Shown piece by piece: positions 1-10,968 of a stretch of DNA of 64,000 bases. The position numbers and the translations under genes were made by a program. Each line of letters begins with the position of its first letter. Position 1 is the first letter of the stretch. The notes beneath the pieces are model-generated. The model had not been told where the DNA came from. It worked only from the letters and a program-made list of their open reading frames with translations, and made no database searches. Source of the stretch: Glaciozyma antarctica PI12 (Eukaryota; Basidiomycota; Microbotryomycetes; Kriegeriales; Camptobasidiaceae); NCBI GenBank assembly GCA_002917775.1, contig KZ627161.1:1727727-1791726 (forward strand). The letters run 5' to 3'.

Positions 1-400
1 ACGCGCGCAGGAGCAGGAGCAAGCGCAAGCAGAGCCGGAATCCGAGGTCGCGGCTTTGTGCTCGCTGGGGCGATCCTGGCCCTAGCTCGAGGCTTTCAAC
101 CGCACAAAGCTGGTCAACCAAAGAAGCATATGCACCTACTGCTGAGCCAGAGAGAGGAATCGATCCGAACGGGAGTACGCACGCAGGAGCAGGAGCAAGC
201 GCAAGCAGAGCCGGAATCCGAGGTCGCGGCTTTGTGCTCGCTGGGGCGATCCTGGCCCTAGCTCGAGGCTTTCAACCGCACAAAGCTGGTCAACCAAAGA
301 AGCATATGCACCTACTGCTGAGCCAGAGAGAGGAAGCAATCCGAACAGAAGTACGCGCGCAGGAGCAGGAGCAAGCGCAAGCAGGGCCGGAATCCGAGCT
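1..400. repeat. 176-bp tandem repeat array, about 2.2 copies, open to the left
   Basis: The block beginning GCAGGAGCAGGAGC recurs at 7, 183 and 359, giving an exact 176-bp period. Copies 1 (7-182) and 2 (183-358) are almost identical and differ mainly in their last 30 bases. The third copy breaks off after about 40 bases, near 400. The array may continue past the left edge of the window. The unit is not a multiple of three, so the short open frames it carries change frame between copies and are unlikely to be coding. It lies downstream of the GDB1 stop codon. Confidence 0.9.
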
Positions 401-515
401 GCCAGCTTCTTTTGACGAACACAATCCGGGATCTTTGTGCTCCCTGCTCGCCGGCTCGCGGCGAGAATGCTGGGCACACGCGTAGACCGCCCGCGAACAA
501 CCGTTGTATTCCGCC

Positions 516-3500
516 CTATGCTGCGCCTCCCCCCGCTCTGATATCATCGAGCACGTCAAGGATGGTGCTCGCTAGAGAAGGAACAGCATCAGCAACAGCG
601 CCGACAAGGACAAAAGAGCCACGCACAACTCCACGCCTGCGTGCGACAACTGTCGAAACACTCCTCCCCGTCCTTGTTTGTGAGCTCGGGGAGTCCTGCC
701 CAAGGATCGGAACGGATGTGGAAGCGATGACGAGCCAGGATGTTGTAGATGTGGTGGTAAGTCTCTTGACGGTCCTAAAGGGAGAACAACAAGTTAGGGT
801 GAGGCACAAAAGAAGGGAGGAATTCCGCGCACCGCACTCCCCGCGCCAGCGAGGGTATCGAAGAACAAGTAGGCGCGCAAGAAGTAGCCTGAAAAGGAAA
901 AGCAAACCCGTCAGCTTGAGGAACACGACGGGGAACAGAATCTCGTACCAATTGGCCACACCCATTCGGGACCTTGATGATAGTTCCATCCCTTCGCGAC
1001 GTGGCGATCATCCGAGTCGTTCGAGTTGTCGTAATCCCCTAAAAGAGCGAGCGCGCGTCAATATCAACGCGAGGTTTCTCTCCCAGGAGGAACGCACCTC
1101 GATAATCCGAATCCTCCGGATCGAGAGTCTTGACTCCCAGAGGACCGACCAGGTGCGTCTCGTACGCCGCCAGTGCCGAAAGAGCGTGCTCTGGCACAAA
1201 CAGCTCCGGCGCAACAGTCATCGCAACGGCAAAGTTGGCACGTAGCTGGTAGTCCGCTCGCTCTCGGCCGGCGCCAGTGCCGACGACGTCCTTGTAGATC
1301 CCTCGGCGAGCGACTAATTGAGCGTCGACAACGTACTTTGAATCCTGAGCAGGGTCTGCGGAAGGCAAAATAAGCGGGAGCGGCGCACGAAGAAGGAAAG
1401 CCTCACCGGAAGGCACGAAGTAAAGGCGCTCGAAGGAAGAGAGAATAAGCGCGTCCCACTCAGCCCAGGTGACAGTCTTTTGAACGCCTTGAACTGCAAG
1501 AGCTCGCTCAGCGGCAAGCCCGGTCGCGGAGAGAAGGGAAGGAGCGCACCCGTTGCCTGGACGCCGGGGAAGGGGTAAAGACCCTTCGCCGAGAGCTCAG
1601 CAAGCCAGCGCACAGCCGACTTCAAAAGTCCCGTAATCTCAACAGCGGCTCCGTCTCGAGGCGTTCCAGGCGCGCCCTTGTTGCCAGCCTTCGAGCTTTC
1701 TCCCTGGGGGCGCGACAACGTCAGTACCCAGCACTACGCGCGAAAGTCCTCGCGAGCTCACCATCTTGTCCATCCAGGTACCGCAGTTCCACTCGTTGCC
1801 TCCGTAGATGAGTCCCGTCTCCCAGTCGACATCAATGTCGATGTTGAATCCGCGGTCGGTCATCTGCATGTCGAGGTTCGGCCCCGCGTTGTACTCGCGG
1901 AAGTGAATGCCGCTGGCGTGACGCTGAAGGATCTCCTGGATGACCTCGGCGACGGTACTGACGACTGCGAAGGCGCGAGGGTCGTCGTGCGCGACCCATT
2001 CGTCGGAGAGGGGGAAGCGGCGCTTGACGGTGTCGCGGAGGATGTCGATGCCGTTGGGAGCCATGTTCACGAAGTCTTGAAGGTTTTGGAGCATGAACCA
2101 GGGACTGTCTCGCGAGTTGTACCTAAGGATAGGCCGTCAGCAGTGCCCATCCGCGCTCGAAGCCGGTCAAGTCATACCTAGGCGTGCGACCGCTGTCCTG
2201 GAAGGAACCGAGGTATCAGGGCGCGGAACGACGATCCTACACGTGAGGAAGACGCACAAGAAGATTGGGGATCAGACCGTGCTTGAGAACGCTGCAGAAG
2301 GCGAGAATATGCTGGCGAGCGGGTTCAAACTGGCCGGTGACGAGGAAAAGCCCGCGCAGAGAAATGAAGACGTCGCGTCCCCAGGTCCTCGCCCACTGCG
2401 AAATCAGAGGCGTCAGCAAGGTAGCGTGGGGAGGGAAGCGGAGAGAACGCACCCCAGCGGTGAAGTGAGGAAGTCCTGCTGCGAGCGAGGGCGTCTCCTT
2501 GAGCGGGTCGAGACTCGCGGAGCGAACTTGGCCGTACATCTGAACGGACGTGAGAGCGAGAGCTCCGACGAAGCCGGGCCCGTCGCGGATCATGGGCGAG
2601 CACTGCTTCAGCACGCAGTCGCGAGCGGCTTTGTAGGCGACGTTGATGACGAGAGCGAAGTATTTGGGGCGGAGGAAGGCAGGAACGGTGGCCTTGACGA
2701 GGTCGAATCGTTCCTTGAACCACGACGCGGCGGCTTGAAGGCGGGGGAACCGATCGACTTGCCTGGAGAACAGAGGCGTCAGCCAGTCGGGCCACATCTT
2801 CAAGCGGGATCGAGACTCACTTCTCCAAACGCGAGTGAACGTAGTCGAGTGCCCAAGACCCCTCGCGAAGATGCGCGCAGAGCGGGTGACCGAGATCGTT
2901 GTGCGCCATGATGCCGTCGAGGTGCGCCATCCAACCTTGAAGTCCACAGTAGACGAGAGGACCCAAGCCAGGAACGTCGTACGTCCCATCTCCACCAACT
3001 ACACCAACGCAGCGTCAGCGAGCACGCACAGAGAGCGGAATCCTTCCCACTCACCAGCGTCCTTCTCCTCCCCGTCTGCTCGGAACAGAAGCGAGTTGAG
3101 ATCGACCATGTCGAGCTCCGCGAAAGCCTCCGCGGCGCCTCGAGCGCAAAGCTCGTCCAGGTCATCGGGAAGCTCGTCCATCAGCGTCGCGAAAACGAGG
3201 ACACTGCCCGCTGGGAAGTCGGCAGGGACGACGATCTCCGAGTACGAGCCGCTAGCTTCCTTGCGGACAGCGGCAGCGATGCTGGCGATCGGCTGAACGA
3301 CCGCGTCGAGACCGCGAAGCGTCGACGAGGTGTCGCGAGCCTCGCCGGAGATGATCTTGATGGAGGCGCCGGCGATGAACTTGACGAGAGTGCCGTCCAA
3401 GCGAATCGGTGCAACTGAGAAGGCACAGCGTTAGAGCCAAGCGATCTCCGAGAGAGCGAAATACCGGACCACTTACTCGAACTGGGTGAGCTGTTGGGAG

Positions 3501-6500
3501 AGAACGCCGTGCGCGTGACGAGGAGGTAGCCTTGGTGCGTGACGGGGTTGACGCGATGAGACGTAATGTACTGCGAGAGATTCGCGATCAGCTTGACATA
3601 GCAGGGGAAGTCAGAGAGCGAACGCACGTCTCCTTCTTGATGGAAATGACCCTCGACGCAGTCGTTCAGCACCATCTCGGTGTGCAAGTGGTTGAGCAAG
3701 CGCTTGATGCCGCCAATGCCACTCGCCGAAGAGTCGGAGTAGGTCTCGTAGTGTCGAGATTCGGTAACGACGTCGAGGAGGCGGGGGTAGAGGTCGTCGA
3801 AGCCGCGATTCGATCCGATGGCAGCTCGCGAGACCGCAACGAGCGCGCCGGTGGGGAGGGCGTCTTCGGCAGTGCGCTTGGACGCCGGCGACTCGTTGTC
3901 GTGCGTGCAGTCCATGAGGAAGGCGTGCGGGGAGGAGCCATGAAGAGGTACGACGGTACAGGGGTGCGTGCGACCCTTGAGAGTGACGGTTCCTTGCGCC
4001 TTGAGACAGTCGGTGTCCATCGAGCCTGGAAACGAGAAAGGTTAGCATCCAGCGCGTGTGGGGTAGATCAAAGAGATGTCGTACCGATGGGCTTGCCGAG
4101 TCCATAGCTGTAGAGGAGACGGCTCTGGTCCTTGGGGTCGTTCGCGTCTGCGTTTGCCAAAATCAGAAGGAGACCGACGAGATCAGGACGAAGACGACGT
4201 ACTCATGGCTTCACGAATCAAGCTGTTCAGCCCCAGGCGGCAGACGAAGTGGAGATCAAGCTCCTGACTCCCCGTGAAGAGCTCGGCGCAGACGTAGAGG
4301 TCGGGCTTGACGCGTCGCGCTGCATCGAGGAGGACTTCACCGACGTGAATCGGCGTCGAGTGCGAGTTGTCGAGCCGGAAGCCGTCGAAGAGGCTGGCGA
4401 GGAGCTCGACGTACGCCGTCATGTGCGCCCACAGCCAAGGGTTGTCGGCGGGACCGGTACCAAAGCGCAGCTTGACGCAGTCGCCCCAGACGATCAAGTC
4501 CCGACGAAGGTAGGTGCGAGAGTCGGCCGAGGCAAAGTCCTGGAGAGGGTCCGCGTCCCAGATCCAGCCGTTGTTGGCGAGGGCGAGCGAGCGAGGGTCC
4601 TGAAGCTTGGTGCGAGCCGTGGCGGGGAGGCGAGTGAAGAGGCTCTCGACGAGGGGCGATCTGTGGGAGAGGAGAGTCAGGATTTAAACGAACGAAGCGC
4701 CTGGAAGGAAACGACTGACTTGGGCGTGATGGGACCAAGTTTGGGGCCGTGGGCGTCTAGGCGAGTGTACTGGATGCGGTTCTTGGTGTTGTCGAGAATC
4801 GCCGCGAGGTCGGAGTTGAACAGCTCGTAGCGGGGGACGTTGACGAGGTCGACGAGGTTTCGGAAGGCGGCGGTGGCTTCGACGGCGGACGCGGCGTCGG
4901 GCGACTTGCCGAGGAGGGTGCAAACGAAGGCGACGGCGGCGGGGACGATGACGGAGGGCTGGAAGCGACTGCCGAGGTGCGTCCAGTTCTTCGGAAGGCA
5001 GACGTCGGCGAATGCGCTACCGAGCGCCTTGTCGGACAGAGCCTTGACGTCGCTGTCCACCTTGATTCCGTTCGCGCTGCCCGGCGACGTCGCGCTCCAG
5101 ACGGCCTCGAACGCCTTGCTCTCCTTGACGACGTCGACGACGTAGAACTCGTAGAGTTTGAGGGAAGGGAGGAGGGAGGTGGAGATGGCCGACATGATGA
5201 GGTCGAGGTCGGAGGAGGAAGCGAGGGTGGTGGAGAGCCCAAGAGTTGCGAGGGACGCCGAGAACTCGAGCAAAGCAGTATCGAGCTCCAAGGCCGACTG
5301 CAGGTGAGGCGAGTTGACGACGTTGTAGCCTAGAAAGGCACCGTCGCGTCAGTCCCCTCATTCAGCGAGCTTTGAACTGAATTGCTCACCTGCTTCGGGA
5401 TGGTCTTCGAGCCAGGGGCTGTTGTTGGCGGTGTGGTTGAGGACGACGTCGATCATTCCGAGCATACCCCACTCCGCCTTGATCCTCTCCATCCAGCTCC
5501 TGACCGTCGCGACCTTGGCATCGGCCTTGGTTCCAGCGTCGAAGAGGTCGTCGGCGAATTCGAGCTGGTCGAAGATCGAGTACGGAGACCCCGACTCGCC
5601 ACGCTGCTGGAGAGGCGTGTAGTGGATCATGTTATAGCCTCGGTCGCGCATAAGGTCGAGGTGCGGCGTCCACTCTCCGAACGAGCCCATCCACTTGGCA
5701 ATGACGGACTGAATGACGAGCCCGTCGAGAGGTAGGCAGACGGACTCGTTCTTGATCGCTCCTCCGGCGTCGGGAGGTAGGGTGCAGAGGTCGGGTGCGA
5801 GGATGGGAGTGCGGGCGGGGAGGGAGAGGATGGGTTCGACGCTGAAGTAGACAGGACGGCAGCGCTTGCGGAGAGGCGACGAGCTCGATCCATCGGTGGA
5901 ATCGTGCTCCACAAAGTACTCGAACGCGCCGGCTTTGGTGATCTTGCGGTCGCAGGCAACGCGTTAGCTTGCGAGCAGCCTGGGAAGCGGGGTGACGCAC
6001 CGGCAAGTCGATCTCGAAGGGCTTGCTGAAGTTTTGAGGTAGACTGCAAAGCGCGTAGGAGCAGAGTGTCAGCTCCCGCTCTCGCTCCATCCTGTCCTCG
6101 CCCTCTGTATCGCGTCGGCAGAAGGGAGACTCACGGCGTCTTGTGAAAGTGCGTCCTGACAAAGTCTGAGCCGTCCAGAGGGAAGTTGGTGAAGAGGACG
6201 CCTCCCTTGGAAGCAGTTGATCCTGCGTCTATGCTGATGCGAAGGACGTAGGGCTTGAAGGGAGGAGGAAGGCGTAGGTACTGGACAGGGAAAGAGTGGG
6301 GGTGCCTTCGTCAGTAACACGTTGACGGGGGCTTGAGCTGTTGAATAGGTCACCGTCTTTTCTTTTGAAGGTACACCATCGTCCTCGAGCGATACTGAGT
6401 AGACTGTAACTTGGTCGTCGTTCGAGTAACTGTCGAAGGCGTTGACTGCTGGAGTCGACTGAGCTCGCTGAGGTTGAGGACGAGCTTGAGTGACTAGAGG

Positions 6501-6548
6501 TGGAGCTGTAGCCTTTGCTGTCGACTTGTTCTTGTTCGACTTTGCCAT
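516..6548 (-). CDS. GDB1: Glycogen debranching enzyme (4-alpha-glucanotransferase / amylo-1,6-glucosidase)
   Basis: Bifunctional cytosolic enzyme that removes glycogen branch points: it transfers maltosyl/maltotriosyl groups and then hydrolyses the remaining alpha-1,6 glucose. The N-terminal GH13-like transferase half is visible at about 5700-5400 ([13 protein letters not shown]) and 4500-4180 ([12 protein letters not shown] with the nucleophile Asp; CAELFTGS with the acid/base Glu; [12 protein letters not shown]). The C-terminal GH133 glucosidase half shows [11 protein letters not shown] near 2350, [19 protein letters not shown] near 1850, and [16 protein letters not shown] near 960. The last exons read [13 protein letters not shown] and end [17 protein letters not shown] at the stop at 516-518. 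The ATG at 6548 begins MAKSNKNKS. There are a dozen or more short introns; those near the 3' end were checked, for example donor GTGCGT to TTTTAG at about 1100-1040. Length fits the family (about 1,500 aa). Confidence 0.95.
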
Positions 6549-6814
6549 ATCGAACCGTCAAGAATCGCTGCTGGATCTGGAGGGAGAAGAAGTCCAAGCT
6601 GAGCTCCTCCGTCGCCTTTCGCTGAGCGACGTCATTTAAATTAAATTGAGTGAAACTTTCGCACCCAGATTTAATTGTGAAACTAGGCCGAGATCTGCCT
6701 TCGCGCGAAGTCTCTTAATTTTTTTAACCTTTCTCTCTCTCTCTCTCTCGCTCCTCGCTCACTCCGCCTTGTCTCTTCACCTTCACCTCTTCACCTTTAA
6801 CTTTATCTATCAAA
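6549..6814. promoter_or_regulatory. Divergent promoter between GDB1 and the small zinc-binding gene
   Basis: This 266-bp region separates two divergent starts. It holds an AT-rich core (about 6633-6726, ATTTAAATTAAATTG and TTAATTTTTTTAA) and a pyrimidine tract with (CT)n at about 6730-6752, just upstream of the plus-strand gene. No ATG occurs on the plus strand here, so the first start codon of the plus gene can only be made by splicing. No specific binding site is claimed. Confidence 0.5.
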
Positions 6815-7288
6815 AGTAAGTCACCTCACCTCCCACCCAAGAGCTCCCCTCGACAGCACCACCTCGACGAGGGACAGGAGCTCTCCCAAGATAGACGACT
6901 GACCTCTTCTTCCGCCTGCAGTGGGACTCAGCAAGAAAGATCAGAGGTAAACTCGCTTCGGGCGCATTGGTAACACCACGAGGCAGAGCTAACTCTCGCC
7001 CAGGAACCGCGACCAGAAGGCGGCGACGGCAGCTGGAACCAAGGTCGAGACGACCGCTGGAGGTGAGTAGTCGTGTTCAGCTAACGCGATGGTGGCAAGG
7101 ACGCGCCGCTGACACCACATTATCGCCCTACAGGTGTCCCCAAGAAGGCGGCCAAGCCCATGATCGTCTGCACCGTCTGCAAGGCCAGCATTATCGCCTC
7201 CATGCCCGTCTCCCTCCGCGACCACGCGAACAAGCACGCCAAGAACACTCCCGCAGAATGCTTCCCTGGAGCTACGATCGCACCCTAG
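6815..7288 (+). CDS. Small SERF-like / At2g23090-type zinc-binding protein (start codon split by an intron)
   Basis: Four exons give a protein of about 79 residues: MGLSKKDQRNRDQKAA, a short linker, then KPMIVCTVCK...LRDHANKHAK...ECFPG. CxxC followed by HxxxxH and CFP is the pattern of the small eukaryotic zinc-binding family typified by Arabidopsis At2g23090; the basic N-terminus resembles SERF/4F5 proteins. Exons: 6815 (single base A), 6922-6946, 7004-7062 and 7134-7288, stop TAG at 7286. The A of the start codon is the last base before a GTAAGT donor at 6816, and TG follows the acceptor at 6921. No other ATG lies in the leader or in intron 1. Precise function unknown; SERF proteins are linked to protein aggregation and RNA binding. 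Confidence 0.85.
6816..6921 (+). other. Intron splitting a start codon (A|TG)
   Basis: Donor GTAAGTCACC directly follows the lone A at 6815. The acceptor CGCCTGCAG ends at 6921 and is preceded by a branch-point match GACTGACC. The next bases are TGGGACTCAGC, so splicing creates ATGGGACTC. The joined frame runs through three further exons into the zinc-binding domain. Confidence 0.8.
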
Positions 7289-8038
7289 GAGGCGCAGAGA
7301 CGGGTCGAGAATCGGGGGGAAGGGGCAGCGCAGGGATTGTTGTTTAATAGAGTCGAAGGGCGCAACAGCATCAGGGTGTACGAGGGGAAGGTCTTTCTGC
7401 GTGATTGTGCGGGCTTTCTGGTTGCTGGCGCGCCGCTGAGTCTTCCGTCTTCTGCGCTACAGCATCCTGACCTGCTCCAGCTAGCTGACGTCCGACTTTC
7501 CTGCTCGTCCATCTCGCGTCCTCTGGCTTCGCCCGACTCAGATTGGAGCCTCTGCCGAATCGCTTACTACGACGCTCGTAACTGCTCGGTGTATATTCTC
7601 GAGGGGGTTTCCCCACTGGAGCAGCGAGGCCTCAGCTACAGCCCGGTTCACCTTCGCAGGATCCAATTTAGTGTAACTGCTCGCTCGCCCTTCGATTCTG
7701 AAGCAGCTATGCCGCATTAAGAACCAGCAGTTGAACGAGCCTGCGCGTCTGCCGCTTATCTTCGCAACGCTCACGTTACCGCAGTGCGCACATCTCCTCA
7801 TCTTGCATCTCGCCCCCCGCTCTCGACACCTCTCAGACCCGTCTCGCAGCAGGACGGCATGCGCTTTGATACGCGATTGGTTTGTAGTCGCAGAGAAAGA
7901 CCCGCACGACTCCCTCGCAGGCTGGCAGCTCACGACGGACCTTCTCTCAGTCCAATCAAGCGCGAGTCTTGACAGCACAACGTGGAAGCTTTGCAAGGGC
8001 CTTCATCACGAAGTGATAATACACGTATCGTCCGGGCA
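7289..8038. other. Intergenic region, about 750 bp, no supported gene
   Basis: This lies between the convergent stops of the small zinc-binding gene (7288) and FIS1 (8039). Open frames are present on both strands, but none shows a recognisable domain, biased composition or splice-connected extension. It probably holds the two 3' untranslated regions. Confidence 0.6.
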
Positions 8039-8851
8039 TCACCTCCTACGCCCACCCGACAGCAGCGCGGTCAATACGACACCAGCTACCGTCGCAACTC
8101 CTCCTGCAATCGCCAATCCAACTGCATCACACCACGCATCAGCTGTGTTCAAGAACGCTCGCTCGAAAGGTCTCACCATAACCCTCTGCAAACAGCAACG
8201 TACGACGTCAGGATCACAGACACACCGTCGCCAAAGGAGAAACGCACCCTTTGCCACCGCCGACTCTATCAGCCCACCCAGACTTTGCGCCTGCACGTTC
8301 GTAGGCTCCTTCTCAAGCAGTAGGCCTAGCGCAACACCTGGTTAGCATCCCCTCTCCTCCCACCTGGCGACAAGGAACTGTGACGCACTGTTGTACCTGC
8401 GTCCCTCTCCAAAGTTCCCCAGCTTGTAGTGCCCGACCGCCAAGAAGTACAGGCACTCCCTCCGACGAGTAGGTTCCGTCCGGTAGATATCTGCGGACGG
8501 CAAGCAGCGGGTCAGTACCCCCGCCTCCAGGGGGGCAAGACCGAGTCGCCACCCCCGTACGTACCCATCAGAAGCGCCACGCCCTCGCCGACCTCGACCT
8601 TGCTCTCGCTCTTGACGCTGCCCCAGGCGAGGTTGAACTTGGTTTGCACCGAGACCCATCCTTTGGCCGACTCGCTCTCGTACTGAGACCGGAGGACCTG
8701 CAGCTCGGAGCGGGAGAGGGGCGACTTGACGTCGACGGCTTCTGCTTCCGGCGGGTTAGCTGCTGCTGCTGCTGCTGCTGCTGTCCTGCAGGGTGATGAG
8801 CCAGTCAGGCGTACCTGGGAGCGTGTCGGAACGAGAGGTGAAGAAGTCCAT
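8039..8851 (-). CDS. FIS1: Mitochondrial fission protein Fis1
   Basis: Tail-anchored outer mitochondrial and peroxisomal membrane protein that recruits the dynamin fission machinery. The spliced protein starts [19 protein letters not shown], then carries the TPR-like bundle ([33 protein letters not shown]) and ends with a membrane anchor and basic tail ([20 protein letters not shown], then LSGGRRR). These match the family signatures for the Fis1 TPR pair and C-terminal anchor. About six exons; intron 1 contains an eight-unit GCT repeat. The start ATG is the complement of 8849-8851 and the stop is at 8039. HER2 lies 101 bp upstream on the same strand. Confidence 0.93.
8759..8783. repeat. (GCT)8 microsatellite in FIS1 intron 1
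   Basis: Eight consecutive GCT units (CAG on the transcribed strand) lie inside the first FIS1 intron, immediately upstream of the branch-point-like CTAAC and the acceptor GAAGCAG. Each unit carries a CAG that could mimic an acceptor, but all lie 5' of the branch point. Confidence 0.85.
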
Positions 8852-8951
8852 CGAGTTGGGTCGAGTGGAGGAGGAGGGAGGTTGCAAGCGCGCGGCGGAA
8901 GGTCTTCCCCAGCGAGCTATTCTCTCGGCGACCCTTGCTAAACGACTGCAA

Positions 8952-10860
8952 TTACTGCTCTAACAGCTCTCCTACCTTGAGAACTAGCTCTTCGCTTCCC
9001 CACTGCCCAACGAGCTGGACTCCAATCGGCCACCCATCCTCGCTCCTCCCGACAGGCACGCTCATCGCAGGCAACCCAGCGAGCGACGACGGCACGTTGA
9101 GGACGTCCTGCACATAGCCTGCCGTCAGAGATCCAGGATAGGTTGAAGCCAAAGGCGCTGTGCCGATGGCTGAAGGGTGGACGATGAGGTCGACCCGTTC
9201 GGCGTCGTCGCGTTGACGAGGAGTCGTCGAGGAGAGGGGATTGGTCGCTCGGAAGACGGCGTCGAATTCGAGTTGGATCATTCGACGAACGCGCTGTGCT
9301 TGGAGGAAGTAGTTGTCAAACTCTCTGCGGCGAGCGAGGTCAGAACGACGTCGAAAGCGAGCGAGGAACATCGTACTCTGCCGACAACGCGTGCGTTCCA
9401 AGAAGCAGACGCTTCTGAACTTCCTTTCCAAAGCCTTCCGAGCGTGTTGAACCGTATAGGAGGTTGCTCTCTCCGCCGTGCGTACTTCGAGGCTGATCCG
9501 CGACAGCTCTCGCTCCTGCAGACCGAAGAGTAAGCGGCGCGCTCGTAACGGCAAGAACTTGACTCACCGTAACGCGTACCGTCGAAGCGAGCAAGGTTGC
9601 TACTGGCTTCAGCACTTGCGATCACGTAGTAGGCGCTCAGAGCGAGCGGAGTGGAAGGGAGCGACACCGAGGTCAGCGTCGCGCCGAGCTCTTGCAAGGT
9701 CTGCAAAGCACGACGGAACGGAGGGAGGACGGCAGGAGAGACTTCTTCGAGGAAGTACTCCTGAGAACGATGATGATCAGCGGAGGATCTGCTTGAGAAC
9801 ACAAACGGCCTTACCGCTGGCACGCCGACTCGGAGTCCAGCGAGGCTGCCTTCGGAACATGGAGAAATTTGAGCTGCGGCGCGACGACGAGCTTCGAGCG
9901 AAGCAGAGGTCGGGTCCTTCTCATCGAACGCGGCAAGAAGATCTGGCCGGCACACATAAGCAGGATTGACGCGGGACGAGAAGGCGTGAGCTCACCGAAG
10001 GTAGTGCGAACGTCCGCTACGCGCTTCGCCATAATCCCCACACAGTCTAAGCTGCTAGCGTAGGCAATCATTCCCCATCGCGAGAGCATGCCGTACGAAG
10101 GTTTGAGCCCCACCACTCCGCAGTAGGCAGCTGGCAAGCGAGTCGATCCTCCGGTATCTGATGCGAGAGCGCTAAACGGGAAGCGTGAGTGGTAGCCAAC
10201 GCAGAGCGGAGAGGAACTCACATTCGGCAGAATCCAGCTGCTACAGCGGCAGCACTACCGCCAGAGCTTCCTCCTGCGACGCGATTCTCGCTCGCCAAAG
10301 AGGGCCCAGCTGGGTTCCTCGTCGGTCCAAAGTGCGAGTCGAGGTTGGCGGAGCTAAACAGAATGGTTAGTAGTTATCTAAATGTACAGGAATCGGACGA
10401 ACCCCATGCCAAACTCGTCCATGTTCGTCTTGCCGACGACGATTGCACCCGCGTCCCTCAACCGCCGGACGACCGTGGCATCAAACGGACTCGTGTAATC
10501 TTTAGAGACAAAACCGTAAGAAGCTTTTCACACCTTCCATGCAAGAAATGCGCACTCTTGAGCATTCGGGAAGCAGCAGTGGTCGGCAAGTCGCGAGTGC
10601 AGAAGAGGTCCTTGATCGCCACGGGTACGCCATGGAGCGGTCCTGCGGTCGAGCTGGTGTACGCGGAGAGAGCATCTAAGGAGCAGGATCAACTCCAGCC
10701 AGCTGCGACTAGCGATCGACGCACCTTGAGGGGAGACGATGGAGGTGAACGCGTTGACCGAGGGATCGAGGCGGTAAGCGTTGCGGAGAGCCTGAGCGAG
10801 CTCCTGAGGCAGCTGAGTCAGTGCGCTACTCTCGAGAGCGTGTCGGGCAGCTGGAATCAT
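8952..10860 (-). CDS. HER2: Mitochondrial glutamyl-tRNA(Gln) amidotransferase subunit A
   Basis: Amidase-family subunit (GatA/QRSL1/Her2) that releases ammonia from glutamine to convert Glu-tRNA(Gln) to Gln-tRNA(Gln) in mitochondria. Amidase-signature elements are readable: the catalytic-lysine block [12 protein letters not shown] (about 10610), the Gly/Ser-rich block [12 protein letters not shown] (about 10250) and [18 protein letters not shown] (about 10160) holding the catalytic serines, then [13 protein letters not shown]. The C-terminus, [20 protein letters not shown], is typical of GatA. The ATG at 10860 ([12 protein letters not shown]) is chosen because the longer open frame upstream begins with GTG. 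Only 108 bp separate it from divergent MAK11. Multiple introns. Confidence 0.92.
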
Positions 10861-10968
10861 CTCGTCGAGTCGTAGGTGGACAACCGACGTCGGTCGAATC
10901 CAAAATCCACGGCGCGGAAGTTTGCTCTTTGATTTTGATTTCCTTCCTCCCACTCAGCTCCCTCCACC

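Noticed and set aside
2093-2911. 272-codon plus-strand frame
   Set aside because: It lies entirely antisense to well-supported GDB1 exons with GH133 motifs.
7538-8345. Overlapping open frames on both strands downstream of the small zinc-binding gene
   Set aside because: No domain, no plausible splice extension, and the plus-strand frame overlaps FIS1 exons antisense; treated as intergenic.
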